Shown here: in pieces, positions 17,387 through 24,355 of the stretch | Layout of the letters: every line of letters starts with the position of its first letter | How positions within the stretch are numbered: the stretch's first letter is position 1 | From: Chryseosolibacter sp049791675 | GTDB taxonomy: Bacteria; Bacteroidota; Bacteroidia; Cytophagales; Cyclobacteriaceae | Reading direction: 5' to 3' | DNA length: 64,000 bases | Assembly: GCA_049791675.1 (NCBI GenBank) | Contig: JBARAD010000312.1 | Location: 3,416 to 67,415 of the forward strand | The notes under the pieces: model-generated | Database searches by the model: none | What the model was told of the DNA's origin: nothing | The model's input: only the letters and a program-made list of their open reading frames with translations | Translations under genes and position numbers: made by a program

Positions 17387-18954
17387 GTCTCGTTATAGAC
17401 TAAAACATTGAATCGAAAATCAAACGCATCAAAGTGGTTCAATAGTTTGTTGATAAAATCTCTATCCTCCTGGTAAAAGTTCATAAAATTATCAGTCCTC
17501 TCCTGTAGACCGCCGTTGGGAAAGAGTGCATCCTTCACCGCCTCGATCTGTCTTAGTTTGTCGGCGTGAAGACGTTTCTCTGCGCGCAATAGTTTCCGTT
17601 CAATCTTTTCAAGGCCGTTCAATACACGCGTGCCCTCGGCTCCGGTGAAGGGTCCCAGCGTTTTATCAATGGACTCCGCGCGTTGTTTCAGCTGGTTGTA
17701 GATCTCAAGAATGGTGGTCCGCTCGACGCCGACGGTTAGATTGTTTTTCGAATTTCTCAAGATCCAGTGATTAAAGAGAAAGTTTTTGTCTTCGAAAAAC
17801 TGCGTCAGTTCCAGCCCTGTCTTTTCAAGCTTCCGCTGAACCGTATGGTCTACCACTACACCGAAGTTCCGCGGCATCAATATCGGAAGAGGTATGCGAA
17901 AATGGTCGAAAACTTTTTTCAGCTGTAGCCAGTAGAGCAGTTCTGCGGGACCCCCTGCATAAGCCAGATTCGGCAGGATAATTTCCTGATACAGTGGCCG
18001 CAGGATTACATTGGGACTTAACTTTTCCGGTTTCAGTTCAATGATTTTCCGCATCTCATCTTCAGAAAAACTCAACGGCGTTTCCAAAACATGATAACCA
18101 TCTCCTTGCTTCTCAATCCGGCCGCGGACGTTGTTGTCCATGTAAAAGAAATTGATGTCGCGGCAGAATACCTGCGTTTTATAGCCTAGATCCTCCAGTC
18201 CCTTGTTTGTTTCGTTTACCAGATTGACGGTCGTTTGACGGAGAATGTCTTCTTCCATTACGGATTTAAACAACTTCTTCAGATTCGCGTCATCGGCGTC
18301 CAATACCACGAGGCCCTCTTTGCCGAACAAACCATTTACGTAGTGACGGACCGCGTCGGCCAGGGTTCTGTTTTTAAGGTAAGCTTCTTTAAAGAGTGCG
18401 GTGTCACCGGGAATCTCCTGAAGGAGTTTATCGAGGCCCTCGGTAGTGAATCGTCCGACGGCGCCGGTCTGTGAAGTGTTCCAGACATACTTCTTTCCGT
18501 ACAGGCGAAAATATTTGATCTCATCGTAATCGTGATCTTCCGAAGCCATCCAGTAAATGGGTACGAAACGATACTCCGGGTAAGCCTGCGATAATTTTCT
18601 ACAGGCGTCGATCACCGTCACAATCTTGAATATGAAATAGAGCGGACCGGTAAAGATGTTCAGTTGGTGACCGGTCGTGACAGCGAAAGTTTTAGGGTCG
18701 ATCAAAGCCGCGATATTGGCTGCGGCAGCTTCCGGTACTGTCAGATGCCGATATTGTTTCTGCAGCGTTGAAACGAGTACCCGGCGGTTCTCCGCAGGGA
18801 AGGAATCTGACTTTTCACGGATCTGATCTTTGAAATTTTCCCGGAGTGGAAAGCGGTTGTAAAAAGGTTTTAAGACTTCTTTCTGTTGGAGATAATCGAG
18901 AAAAAACGGAGAGAACACTTTGGTATCAGCAAGCGGGATTTTTTTATGCTGCAT
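17383..18954 (-). CDS. bshC: Bacillithiol synthase, cysteine-adding enzyme
   Basis: Last step of bacillithiol biosynthesis: addition of cysteine to glucosaminyl-malate. Length 523 and the sequences VTTGHQLNIFTGPLYFIFK and WMASEDHDYDEI are typical of BshC. The C-terminal coiled-coil (about 410-480) is also present. Bacillithiol is the main low-molecular-weight thiol of Firmicutes and many Bacteroidota; the ytxJ fragment at the left edge fits this. The gene is first in a two-gene unit with the folate cyclo-ligase. No consensus promoter was found in the 88 bp upstream. Confidence 0.93.
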   Translation of the reverse strand: MQHKKIPLADTKVFSPFFLDYLQQKEVLKPFYNRFPLRENFKDQIREKSDSFPAENRRVLVSTLQKQYRHLTVPEAAAANIAALIDPKTFAVTTGHQLNIFTGPLYFIFKIVTVIDACRKLSQAYPEYRFVPIYWMASEDHDYDEIKYFRLYGKKYVWNTSQTGAVGRFTTEGLDKLLQEIPGDTALFKEAYLKNRTLADAVRHYVNGLFGKEGLVVLDADDANLKKLFKSVMEEDILRQTTVNLVNETNKGLEDLGYKTQVFCRDINFFYMDNNVRGRIEKQGDGYHVLETPLSFSEDEMRKIIELKPEKLSPNVILRPLYQEIILPNLAYAGGPAELLYWLQLKKVFDHFRIPLPILMPRNFGVVVDHTVQRKLEKTGLELTQFFEDKNFLFNHWILRNSKNNLTVGVERTTILEIYNQLKQRAESIDKTLGPFTGAEGTRVLNGLEKIERKLLRAEKRLHADKLRQIEAVKDALFPNGGLQERTDNFMNFYQEDRDFINKLLNHFDAFDFRFNVLVYNET

Positions 18955-19042
18955 AACAACGGCGGATCTGAATGATGAATCGAGTAAAACTTATAAACCG
19001 AATAACGGCAATATAAGCATAAGGTTCTAACATTTATGCAGC

Positions 19043-20356
19043 TTACTGTACTGGTTCCGCAGTCAGGTCAAATTCTGACGCGCCCGTCACGCGAGCCGCT
19101 ACAAAATCTCCAACCCGAAGATACTCATTCGCCGCATGGATGATCACTTCGTTGTCAACTTCCGGTGAATCATATTCTGACCTTCCGATATAGTTACCAC
19201 CTTCTTTCCTGTCGACAAGAACTTTCAAAACCTTGCCGATCCTTTGTTGATTGATCTCAAGAGAAATGCCCTGCTGCAGTTCCATTACCGCATCTGCACG
19301 CTCCTGCTTAACTTCCGCAGGCACATCATCCGCCATTCCATGCGCGTAGGTATTTTCTTCGTGGGAGTAATTGAATATCCCAAGCCTTTCGAACCTGGAT
19401 TTTTCAATGAAATCAAGCAACTGGTTAAAATCATCTTCGGTTTCACCGGGATGTCCGGAGATCATGGTGGTTCGCAGCGCAATGCCCGGTACCCGGTCAC
19501 GAATCGTTTCGAGTAGTTGTTCAGTCTTTTCGCGCGTGATGCCACGGCGCATCAGCTGCAGCATTTTTGTGGTGCCATGCTGCAGCGGAATGTCGAGATA
19601 CTTGCAGATGTTGGATCGCTCATTCATCACATCCAGCACATCCATGGGAAATCCGGAAGGAAAAGCATAATGAAGTCTGATCCAGTCGATGCCTTCCACA
19701 TCCGAAAGCCTTTTCAACAAGTCTGCGAGATTTCTTTTTTTGTATAAATCAAGCCCATAATACGTCGAATCCTGTGCTATCAGTAGCAGTTCTTTGGTTC
19801 CGCTTTTCGCCAGATTCTTAGCCTCGAGCACAAGTTCTTCCATCGGCCGGGACAAGTGACCTCCCCGCATCAGCGGGATGGCACAAAACGAACAGGGACG
19901 GTCGCAACCTTCGGATATTTTTAAATAGGCATAATGCCCCGGATTTGTCAATATGCGCTCACCTACAAGCTCCTGGCGGTAATTTGCCTTAAACACTTTT
20001 AAAAGCCGGGAGAGGTCCCGTGTACCGAACCACGCATCCACCTGCGGGATCTCCTTTTCGAGATCATCCTTGTACCGCTGCGACAAACAGCCTGTAACAT
20101 ATACCTTATCGACAATCCCGTCTTCCTTGGCATCCACGTACCGGAGAATCGTGTCGATCGATTCCTGTTTGGCATTGTCAATAAACCCGCAGGTGTTTAT
20201 CACAACCACATTTGCATCGTCATCCTGTGATTCGTGTACAGCCTGGATGCCGTTACCCCTGAGCTGGGAAAGCAGCACTTCCGAGTCAACCTGATTCTTT
20301 GAACAACCCAGTGTGACCACGTTTATTTTTGTCGCCTTATTGCCTTTTGTCTTCAT
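19043..20356 (-). CDS. rimO: Ribosomal protein S12 methylthiotransferase RimO
   Basis: Radical-SAM enzyme that adds a methylthio group to an aspartate of ribosomal protein S12. 437 residues. The N-terminal UPF0004 domain has cysteines C18, C56 and C90 for the auxiliary [4Fe-4S] cluster. The radical-SAM motif CxxxCxxC is at C151, C155 and C158 (CDRPCSFC). The C-terminal TRAM domain covers about residues 370-437. RimO rather than MiaB is favoured by TLGCSKNQVDSE and by AIPLMRGGHLSR. It is a single minus-strand gene. A TATTTTTG box lies at 20461-20454, about 100 nt upstream. Confidence 0.95.
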   Translation of the reverse strand: MKTKGNKATKINVVTLGCSKNQVDSEVLLSQLRGNGIQAVHESQDDDANVVVINTCGFIDNAKQESIDTILRYVDAKEDGIVDKVYVTGCLSQRYKDDLEKEIPQVDAWFGTRDLSRLLKVFKANYRQELVGERILTNPGHYAYLKISEGCDRPCSFCAIPLMRGGHLSRPMEELVLEAKNLAKSGTKELLLIAQDSTYYGLDLYKKRNLADLLKRLSDVEGIDWIRLHYAFPSGFPMDVLDVMNERSNICKYLDIPLQHGTTKMLQLMRRGITREKTEQLLETIRDRVPGIALRTTMISGHPGETEDDFNQLLDFIEKSRFERLGIFNYSHEENTYAHGMADDVPAEVKQERADAVMELQQGISLEINQQRIGKVLKVLVDRKEGGNYIGRSEYDSPEVDNEVIIHAANEYLRVGDFVAARVTGASEFDLTAEPVQ

Positions 20357-20483
20357 TTTGTGAAAGCTCTTCCTTCAACAATAATCAAATGCTATTAATT
20401 CAATGTGAAGAAAGCCTGATTTAAGCTGTCTGAGCACTTTTATTGAAAGTGTGCAAAAATACTAAAAATATACTGGCCTGGAA

Positions 20484-20513
20484 TTTGGGCTTGCCCCGCT
20501 TGGTATATCTTTA
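20484..20513 (+). promoter_or_regulatory. Promoter for the lipoprotein/DUF6048-like pair
   Basis: TTTG at 20484-20487, 18 nt, then TATCTTTA at 20506-20513, one mismatch from the TAnnTTTG consensus. It lies 20 bp before the ATG at 20533. Confidence 0.5.
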
Positions 20514-20532
20514 CGCACGAAAATTATAACGG

Positions 20533-20979
20533 ATGGTTAGAGCAAGCGCCTGGTTCCTGGTATTAATGATCCTGACAGCTGCCTGTCTGGACGAGCCAGA
20601 CTGCTTTAATCTGAATAATAACTGGATCGGCATTTCCTTTAAAAAACTCGAGAATAGCACCGCGGATACGGTTGCATTCACCGGCTATGGCACGGTCGAG
20701 CCGCCCTTGCTTTTCTCCCTCGATACCACCGTTTCGAAATTGATCTTACCGCTCAACTATTTCGAAGACGAAACCACTTTCTTTTTTGAAAGTCCCGATA
20801 GCGTGCGTCTGCTGCGCTTGGGATATATTTCTCAAGCGCAGTTTGTATCGGAGAATTGTGGCGAAAAGTTTGTTTTATCCGGTCTGCAGATCCTGGAGCA
20901 TACATTTGATTCTGTCCGGGTACTGAGGGATGTCCCCACTGCCGACGGTAGTGCCACACATATAGAAATATTTCAATGA
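20533..20979 (+). CDS. Small lipoprotein, DUF6452-like
   Basis: 148 residues beginning with a lipoprotein signal ending LTAAC (acylated Cys18), so it is membrane-anchored in the envelope. The mature part is short and beta-rich with two further cysteines, C24 (DEPDC) and one in SENCGEKF, that could form a disulfide. It resembles the DUF6452 family of Bacteroidota, recognised from memory at moderate certainty. It overlaps the next gene by four bases, so the two are translationally coupled. Function is unknown; the pairing with a small outer-membrane-like protein suggests they act together. Confidence 0.75.
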   Translation: MVRASAWFLVLMILTAACLDEPDCFNLNNNWIGISFKKLENSTADTVAFTGYGTVEPPLLFSLDTTVSKLILPLNYFEDETTFFFESPDSVRLLRLGYISQAQFVSENCGEKFVLSGLQILEHTFDSVRVLRDVPTADGSATHIEIFQ

Positions 20980-21695
20980 TGGTGTTTTCCTTTCAGATGC
21001 GGATCCTGCTCTTCTTTATTTTCCTTCCCGTCATCGGGGGCGCACTCGCCCAGACCAAAGCGGCGGACACGCTAAAGACTGATACCATACAAAGTAAATA
21101 TCTCCCTACGGGAGTACGTATCGGGACGGATGTCATCAGTCTGGTAAAGAGCAGCACACAGGGTAATTTTCAAGGCTGGGAGGTAAACGGTGAAGTGGAC
21201 TTTTCCCGTTATTTTCTTGCGATCGACTACGGCAATTGGGGTCGGGACTTTCATTCTGATTCAGCCGCTTATTCAAACCAGGGAAGGTTCTGGCGCGCCG
21301 GAGTCGACGTAAACTTCCTCACCAAGGATCCTGACAGGAATGTCTTTTTCCTGGGTGCCCGATACGGGAAATCAGTTTTTACCGAATCCATGAGTGTCTC
21401 CCGTTATGATCCGATTTGGGGCCAGCTCAATGATAATTTCTATCATGCCGATGTAGACGCCTGGTGGCTGGAATTAACGACCGGGCTGCGGGTCAAGATC
21501 TGGAAGATTTTCTGGATAGGATATACCGGGCGTTTTAAATTCGCGCTCAATACGGAAGGGACCGATGAGATGCTCCCCCATGACGTGCCCGGTTTTGGCA
21601 AGACGGACAAGGAAACCTCCTGGGGATTCAACTACTACCTGATGATCAGGATTCCGCTGCGTAAAGCGCCGCCCGTTCCGCTCGCTAAAAAATAG
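20976..21695 (+). CDS. Outer-membrane-like protein, DUF6048-like
   Basis: 239 residues with a signal peptide (residues 1-25, ending GGALAQ). The mature protein alternates aromatic and polar residues as in a small beta barrel: GWEVNGEVDFSRYFLAIDYG, RAGVDVNFL and IPLRKAPP near the end. It looks like DUF6048. It starts inside the end of the preceding lipoprotein gene. Its stop codon directly abuts the stop of ftsY on the other strand, leaving no room for a terminator between the two convergent genes. Confidence 0.75.
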   Translation: MMVFSFQMRILLFFIFLPVIGGALAQTKAADTLKTDTIQSKYLPTGVRIGTDVISLVKSSTQGNFQGWEVNGEVDFSRYFLAIDYGNWGRDFHSDSAAYSNQGRFWRAGVDVNFLTKDPDRNVFFLGARYGKSVFTESMSVSRYDPIWGQLNDNFYHADVDAWWLELTTGLRVKIWKIFWIGYTGRFKFALNTEGTDEMLPHDVPGFGKTDKETSWGFNYYLMIRIPLRKAPPVPLAKK

Positions 21696-22649
21696 CTAGT
21701 CTTTTTTGAAGAGTGAATCCACGAATTCCTCCTTGTCAAAAACCTGGAGGTCATCAACTTTCTCACCCACGCCGATGTAACGGACGGGGATTTTAAATTC
21801 ATCCGATATTCCAATGACAACTCCGCCTTTGGCGGTTCCATCGAGCTTGGTTATTGTCAGGGCAGTGACATCCGTGGCTTTGGTAAATTCGCGGGCCTGA
21901 ATGATGGCGTTTTGACCTGTGCTGCCATCCAAAACCAGCAGGACTTCATGCGGGGCGTCGGCGATCACCTTCTGCATTACCCGCTTGATCTTCGACAGCT
22001 CGTTCATCAGGTTCACTTTCGTGTGCAACCTTCCAGCTGTATCGATGATGACCACATCTGCGTTTTGATCTACCCCTTCCTTAATAGCGTCATACGCAAC
22101 GGCAGAGGGATCGGTGTTCATGCCGCGTGCGACAACAGGCACACCCACGCGTTGTCCCCACAGTTTCAGCTGCTCAACGGCGGCGGCCCGAAAGGTGTCT
22201 GCAGCGCCGAGGACAACTTTTTTTCCCCTTTTCTTGAATTGGGCGGAGAGTTTGCCAATGGTTGTGGTTTTTCCCACACCATTCACGCCAACCACCATGA
22301 TCACATACGGGCGCTTGTCAGCGGGCGTGTCAAAGTCGCCGCGACCGGCAATGTCCTTGCCGTCTGAAAGCAGCGCGACCACCTCTTCCTTCAGAATGCG
22401 GTTTAGCTCGGCTGTGTTCATGTATTTGTCACGGGCAACCCGCGCCTGGATCCGGTCGATGATCTTAAGCGTCGTCTCGACGCCGACGTCGGAGGTAACA
22501 AGTATTTCTTCAAGGCTGTCAAGCACTTCATCGTCAACCTTGTCTTTTCCTACAATGGCCTTCCCTAGTTTTGAGAAGAAACTTTCTTTGGTCTTCTCCA
22601 GACCTTTATCCAGGGATTCCTTCTTTTCTTTTGAGAATAAGCCGAACAT
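21696..22649 (-). CDS. ftsY: Signal recognition particle receptor FtsY
   Basis: GTPase that docks SRP-ribosome complexes at the inner membrane. 317 residues, lacking the long acidic A domain of the E. coli protein. The NG domain is complete: P-loop GVNGVGKTTT (121-130), DTFRAAAVEQL, DTAGR and TKLDGTAKGG. The basic, amphipathic N-terminus (LFSKEKKESLDKGLEK) probably contacts the membrane. It is downstream of rpmB-rpmG-DUF4295 but separated by a 131-bp spacer with a strong hairpin (22717-22758), so it may be only partly co-transcribed. Confidence 0.97.
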   Translation of the reverse strand: MFGLFSKEKKESLDKGLEKTKESFFSKLGKAIVGKDKVDDEVLDSLEEILVTSDVGVETTLKIIDRIQARVARDKYMNTAELNRILKEEVVALLSDGKDIAGRGDFDTPADKRPYVIMVVGVNGVGKTTTIGKLSAQFKKRGKKVVLGAADTFRAAAVEQLKLWGQRVGVPVVARGMNTDPSAVAYDAIKEGVDQNADVVIIDTAGRLHTKVNLMNELSKIKRVMQKVIADAPHEVLLVLDGSTGQNAIIQAREFTKATDVTALTITKLDGTAKGGVVIGISDEFKIPVRYIGVGEKVDDLQVFDKEEFVDSLFKKD

Positions 22650-22716
22650 AGCGTCAAAATTGATTGGTTAATCCAGAGTAGTTACAAGGTAAAATTTTAA
22701 AGCCAACACCCCATAA

Positions 22717-22758
22717 AAAAAACGTAGAGACAAGGCATACCTTGTCTCTACGTTTTTT
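22717..22758 (-). terminator. 19-bp perfect hairpin between DUF4295 and ftsY
   Basis: Arms 22717-22735 and 22740-22758 are perfectly complementary around a four-base loop; the core is CGTAGAGACAAGG. T-runs flank both sides, so it could terminate in either direction, here mainly the rpmB operon. The GTAGAGAC core resembles palindromic elements I recall as repeated in other Bacteroidota, so it may also be a REP-like element. Confidence 0.75.
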
Positions 22759-22780
22759 AATGGTGTCTTCGCGATGTAAC

Positions 22781-22936
22781 TTATTTTTTTGCAAGTGTTT
22801 CTTTCACCAGGTCCGAAGGAACGATCTCTTCCCTGAAGGTATAAGCTCCCGTTTTTTCGGATTTCACGGCTTTGATAACTTTTGCAAAGCTTTTGCCATC
22901 GGTTTTCTTGAGGGACGCAACAACTTTCTTTGCCAT
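22781..22936 (-). CDS. DUF4295 small ribosome-associated-locus protein
   Basis: A 51-residue basic protein starting MAKKVVASLKKTDGKSFAKV and ending VKETLAKK. This is the DUF4295 family, which in Bacteroidota is nearly always found between rpmG and ftsY, as here. It is two bases downstream of rpmG. The size, charge and position suggest a ribosome-associated protein, but its function is unknown as far as I know. Confidence 0.92.
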   Translation of the reverse strand: MAKKVVASLKKTDGKSFAKVIKAVKSEKTGAYTFREEIVPSDLVKETLAKK

Positions 22937-22938
22937 GG

Positions 22939-23121
22939 TTATTTAATTTCTTTGTGAGTGGTATACTTTTTCAAAATAGAATTGTACTTCTTAAGCTCCA
23001 ACCTTTCAGTGGTATTTTTGCGGTTCTTGGTGGTGATATACCGGCTCATACCGGGCTGACCCGTGGTCTTATGCTCGGTGCATTCCAAAATAACCTGAAC
23101 CCTGTTGCCTTTCTTTGCCAT
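22939..23121 (-). CDS. rpmG: 50S ribosomal protein L33
   Basis: 60-residue L33: MAKKGNRVQVILECTEHK, then a variable loop and TTKNRKNTTERLELKKY. Only one cysteine is present (C14), so this is a zinc-free (C-minus) form; the zinc-binding form has two CxxC pairs. It is the second gene of the rpmB-rpmG-DUF4295 operon, 17 bp after rpmB. Confidence 0.97.
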   Translation of the reverse strand: MAKKGNRVQVILECTEHKTTGQPGMSRYITTKNRKNTTERLELKKYNSILKKYTTHKEIK

Positions 23122-23138
23122 GTTCGTTCAATTTTTTA

Positions 23139-23378
23139 TTACAGTACGAGATTTCCGTTAGCCCTGGCTTCTTTCAGAACGGCGGTAATCCCATGTTTGT
23201 TAATGGTTTTAATCGCTTTTGTAGACAATTTTAAGGTTATCCACTTGTCTTCCTCAGGTATAAAAAAACGCTTTTTCTGCAGATTCGGATAGAATCTACG
23301 CTTCGTTTTGTTGTTTGCGTGGGAAACATTGTTTCCAACCTGTGGTCTCTTTCCGGTGATTTGACAAACTCTTGCCAT
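23139..23378 (-). CDS. rpmB: 50S ribosomal protein L28
   Basis: 79-residue L28: MARVCQITGKRPQVGNNVSHANNKTKRRFYPN is characteristic, followed by FIPEEDKWITLKLSTKAIKTINKHG. One cysteine is present (C5), without the CxxC pairs of the zinc form. It is the first gene of the operon and is preceded by a promoter and a palindrome (23400-23451). Confidence 0.97.
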   Translation of the reverse strand: MARVCQITGKRPQVGNNVSHANNKTKRRFYPNLQKKRFFIPEEDKWITLKLSTKAIKTINKHGITAVLKEARANGNLVL

Positions 23379-23399
23379 ATTTCAGCTCCTTAGTTTATT

Positions 23400-23451
23400 T
23401 CCCTTTTCGAAAAGGGACTGCAAATATCGGCAAAATGGGATATTATCCAAA
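23400..23451 (-). promoter_or_regulatory. rpmB operon promoter with 18-bp palindrome
   Basis: On the minus strand: TTTG (23451-23448), 19 nt, GATATTTG (23428-23421; one mismatch to TAnnTTTG), then the perfect palindrome TCCCTTTTCGAAAAGGGA at 23417-23400, which covers the expected transcription start. rpmB starts 22 nt further on. Confidence 0.65.
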
Positions 23452-23561
23452 ATTGATTTCGAAATTTCTGCCTGTTGTTCGGAAAGCATTTTTCTGACTT
23501 GCAAAAATGGACTTAACGCTGTCGCTTTCCAAGCTCCTGGAATGATTGAAAAGCCGGCCTT

Positions 23562-24224
23562 TTAGGCCCCAAACAGCCTTGAAATCAAATCCCGGGGGTC
23601 TAGTTCGATAAAGTTATCGATCACCATGTCGGTCTCGCACAATTCTTCCGGCGTATGGGTGGTGGTAATGCCCACTACCTTGCAACCGGCTTTTTTGCCT
23701 GCCTCAACCCCGGCGAGCGAATCTTCAAAAACTACGCAATGCTGCGGTTCGTACTTCAAAGCGGCAGCAGCCTTCTGATAGACTTCCGGATGCGGCTTGC
23801 CATGCGTGACAAAAGAGTCGTCAAGAATGGTCGTAAAATATTCGCCGATCCCCGTCTTCTCAAGCGTGAAATCAACGTTTGCGCCGGGCGCAGAAGTAGC
23901 GATCGCCCGCGGAATACCCAACGCATAGAGTCGCCTGAGGAAGTCCGGCAGCCCCTCCACTGGCTTTACTTCCTTGTCATAGAGTTCTCTGAACAAGGCT
24001 TCCTTCTCGTCAGCAAATGCTTTCATCTTCGCCCCATCGAGTTGACCAAATACATTGGTCAGCCAATCCTGGTTGCGCCGGCCATAGATCTTCTCGCGAA
24101 GTTCTGCTTCGCTCAGGTCGCGACCATGTTTCTTGCAAAATTGCTTTAATGCGATCTTATGGAAGGGATTGCTGTCAACAATAACGCCATCCATGTCGAA
24201 AATAAATGCTGCTTGTATCTTCAC
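23562..24224 (-). CDS. HAD-family sugar phosphatase/phosphoglucomutase-like
   Basis: 220-residue haloacid-dehalogenase hydrolase of the beta-phosphoglucomutase/DOG phosphatase group. Motif I is FDMDGVIVDSNP (9-20) with the nucleophilic and acid/base aspartates; motif II is the Ser in AIATSAPG; motif III Lys is in HGKPHPEVYQKA; and motif IV is VVFEDSLAGVEAG. An alpha-helical cap is inserted after motif I. The substrate is not predictable. Its ATG lies 10 bp from a run of heptamer repeats (24231-24265). Confidence 0.9.
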   Translation of the reverse strand: MKIQAAFIFDMDGVIVDSNPFHKIALKQFCKKHGRDLSEAELREKIYGRRNQDWLTNVFGQLDGAKMKAFADEKEALFRELYDKEVKPVEGLPDFLRRLYALGIPRAIATSAPGANVDFTLEKTGIGEYFTTILDDSFVTHGKPHPEVYQKAAAALKYEPQHCVVFEDSLAGVEAGKKAGCKVVGITTTHTPEELCETDMVIDNFIELDPRDLISRLFGA

Positions 24225-24230
24225 GGGTCA

Positions 24231-24265
24231 AATTTCAGGTTTCAAGTTTAAGATTTAAACCTGAA
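24231..24265. repeat. Degenerate heptamer repeat with inverted ends
   Basis: About five 7-base units of the AGTTTCA type (AATTTCA, GGTTTCA, AGTTTAA, GATTTAA, ACCTGAA). The two ends form a 9-bp inverted repeat, TTCAGGTTT (24234-24242) and AAACCTGAA (24257-24265). Confidence 0.55.
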
Positions 24266-24355
24266 GCCGTGAAATAAAGTTTAAGGGTGGATTTATAGAA
24301 GCGGTACTCAGTGACTTATGATCAATTCGGACCTTACTGCCTGGCAGACTTTGAT

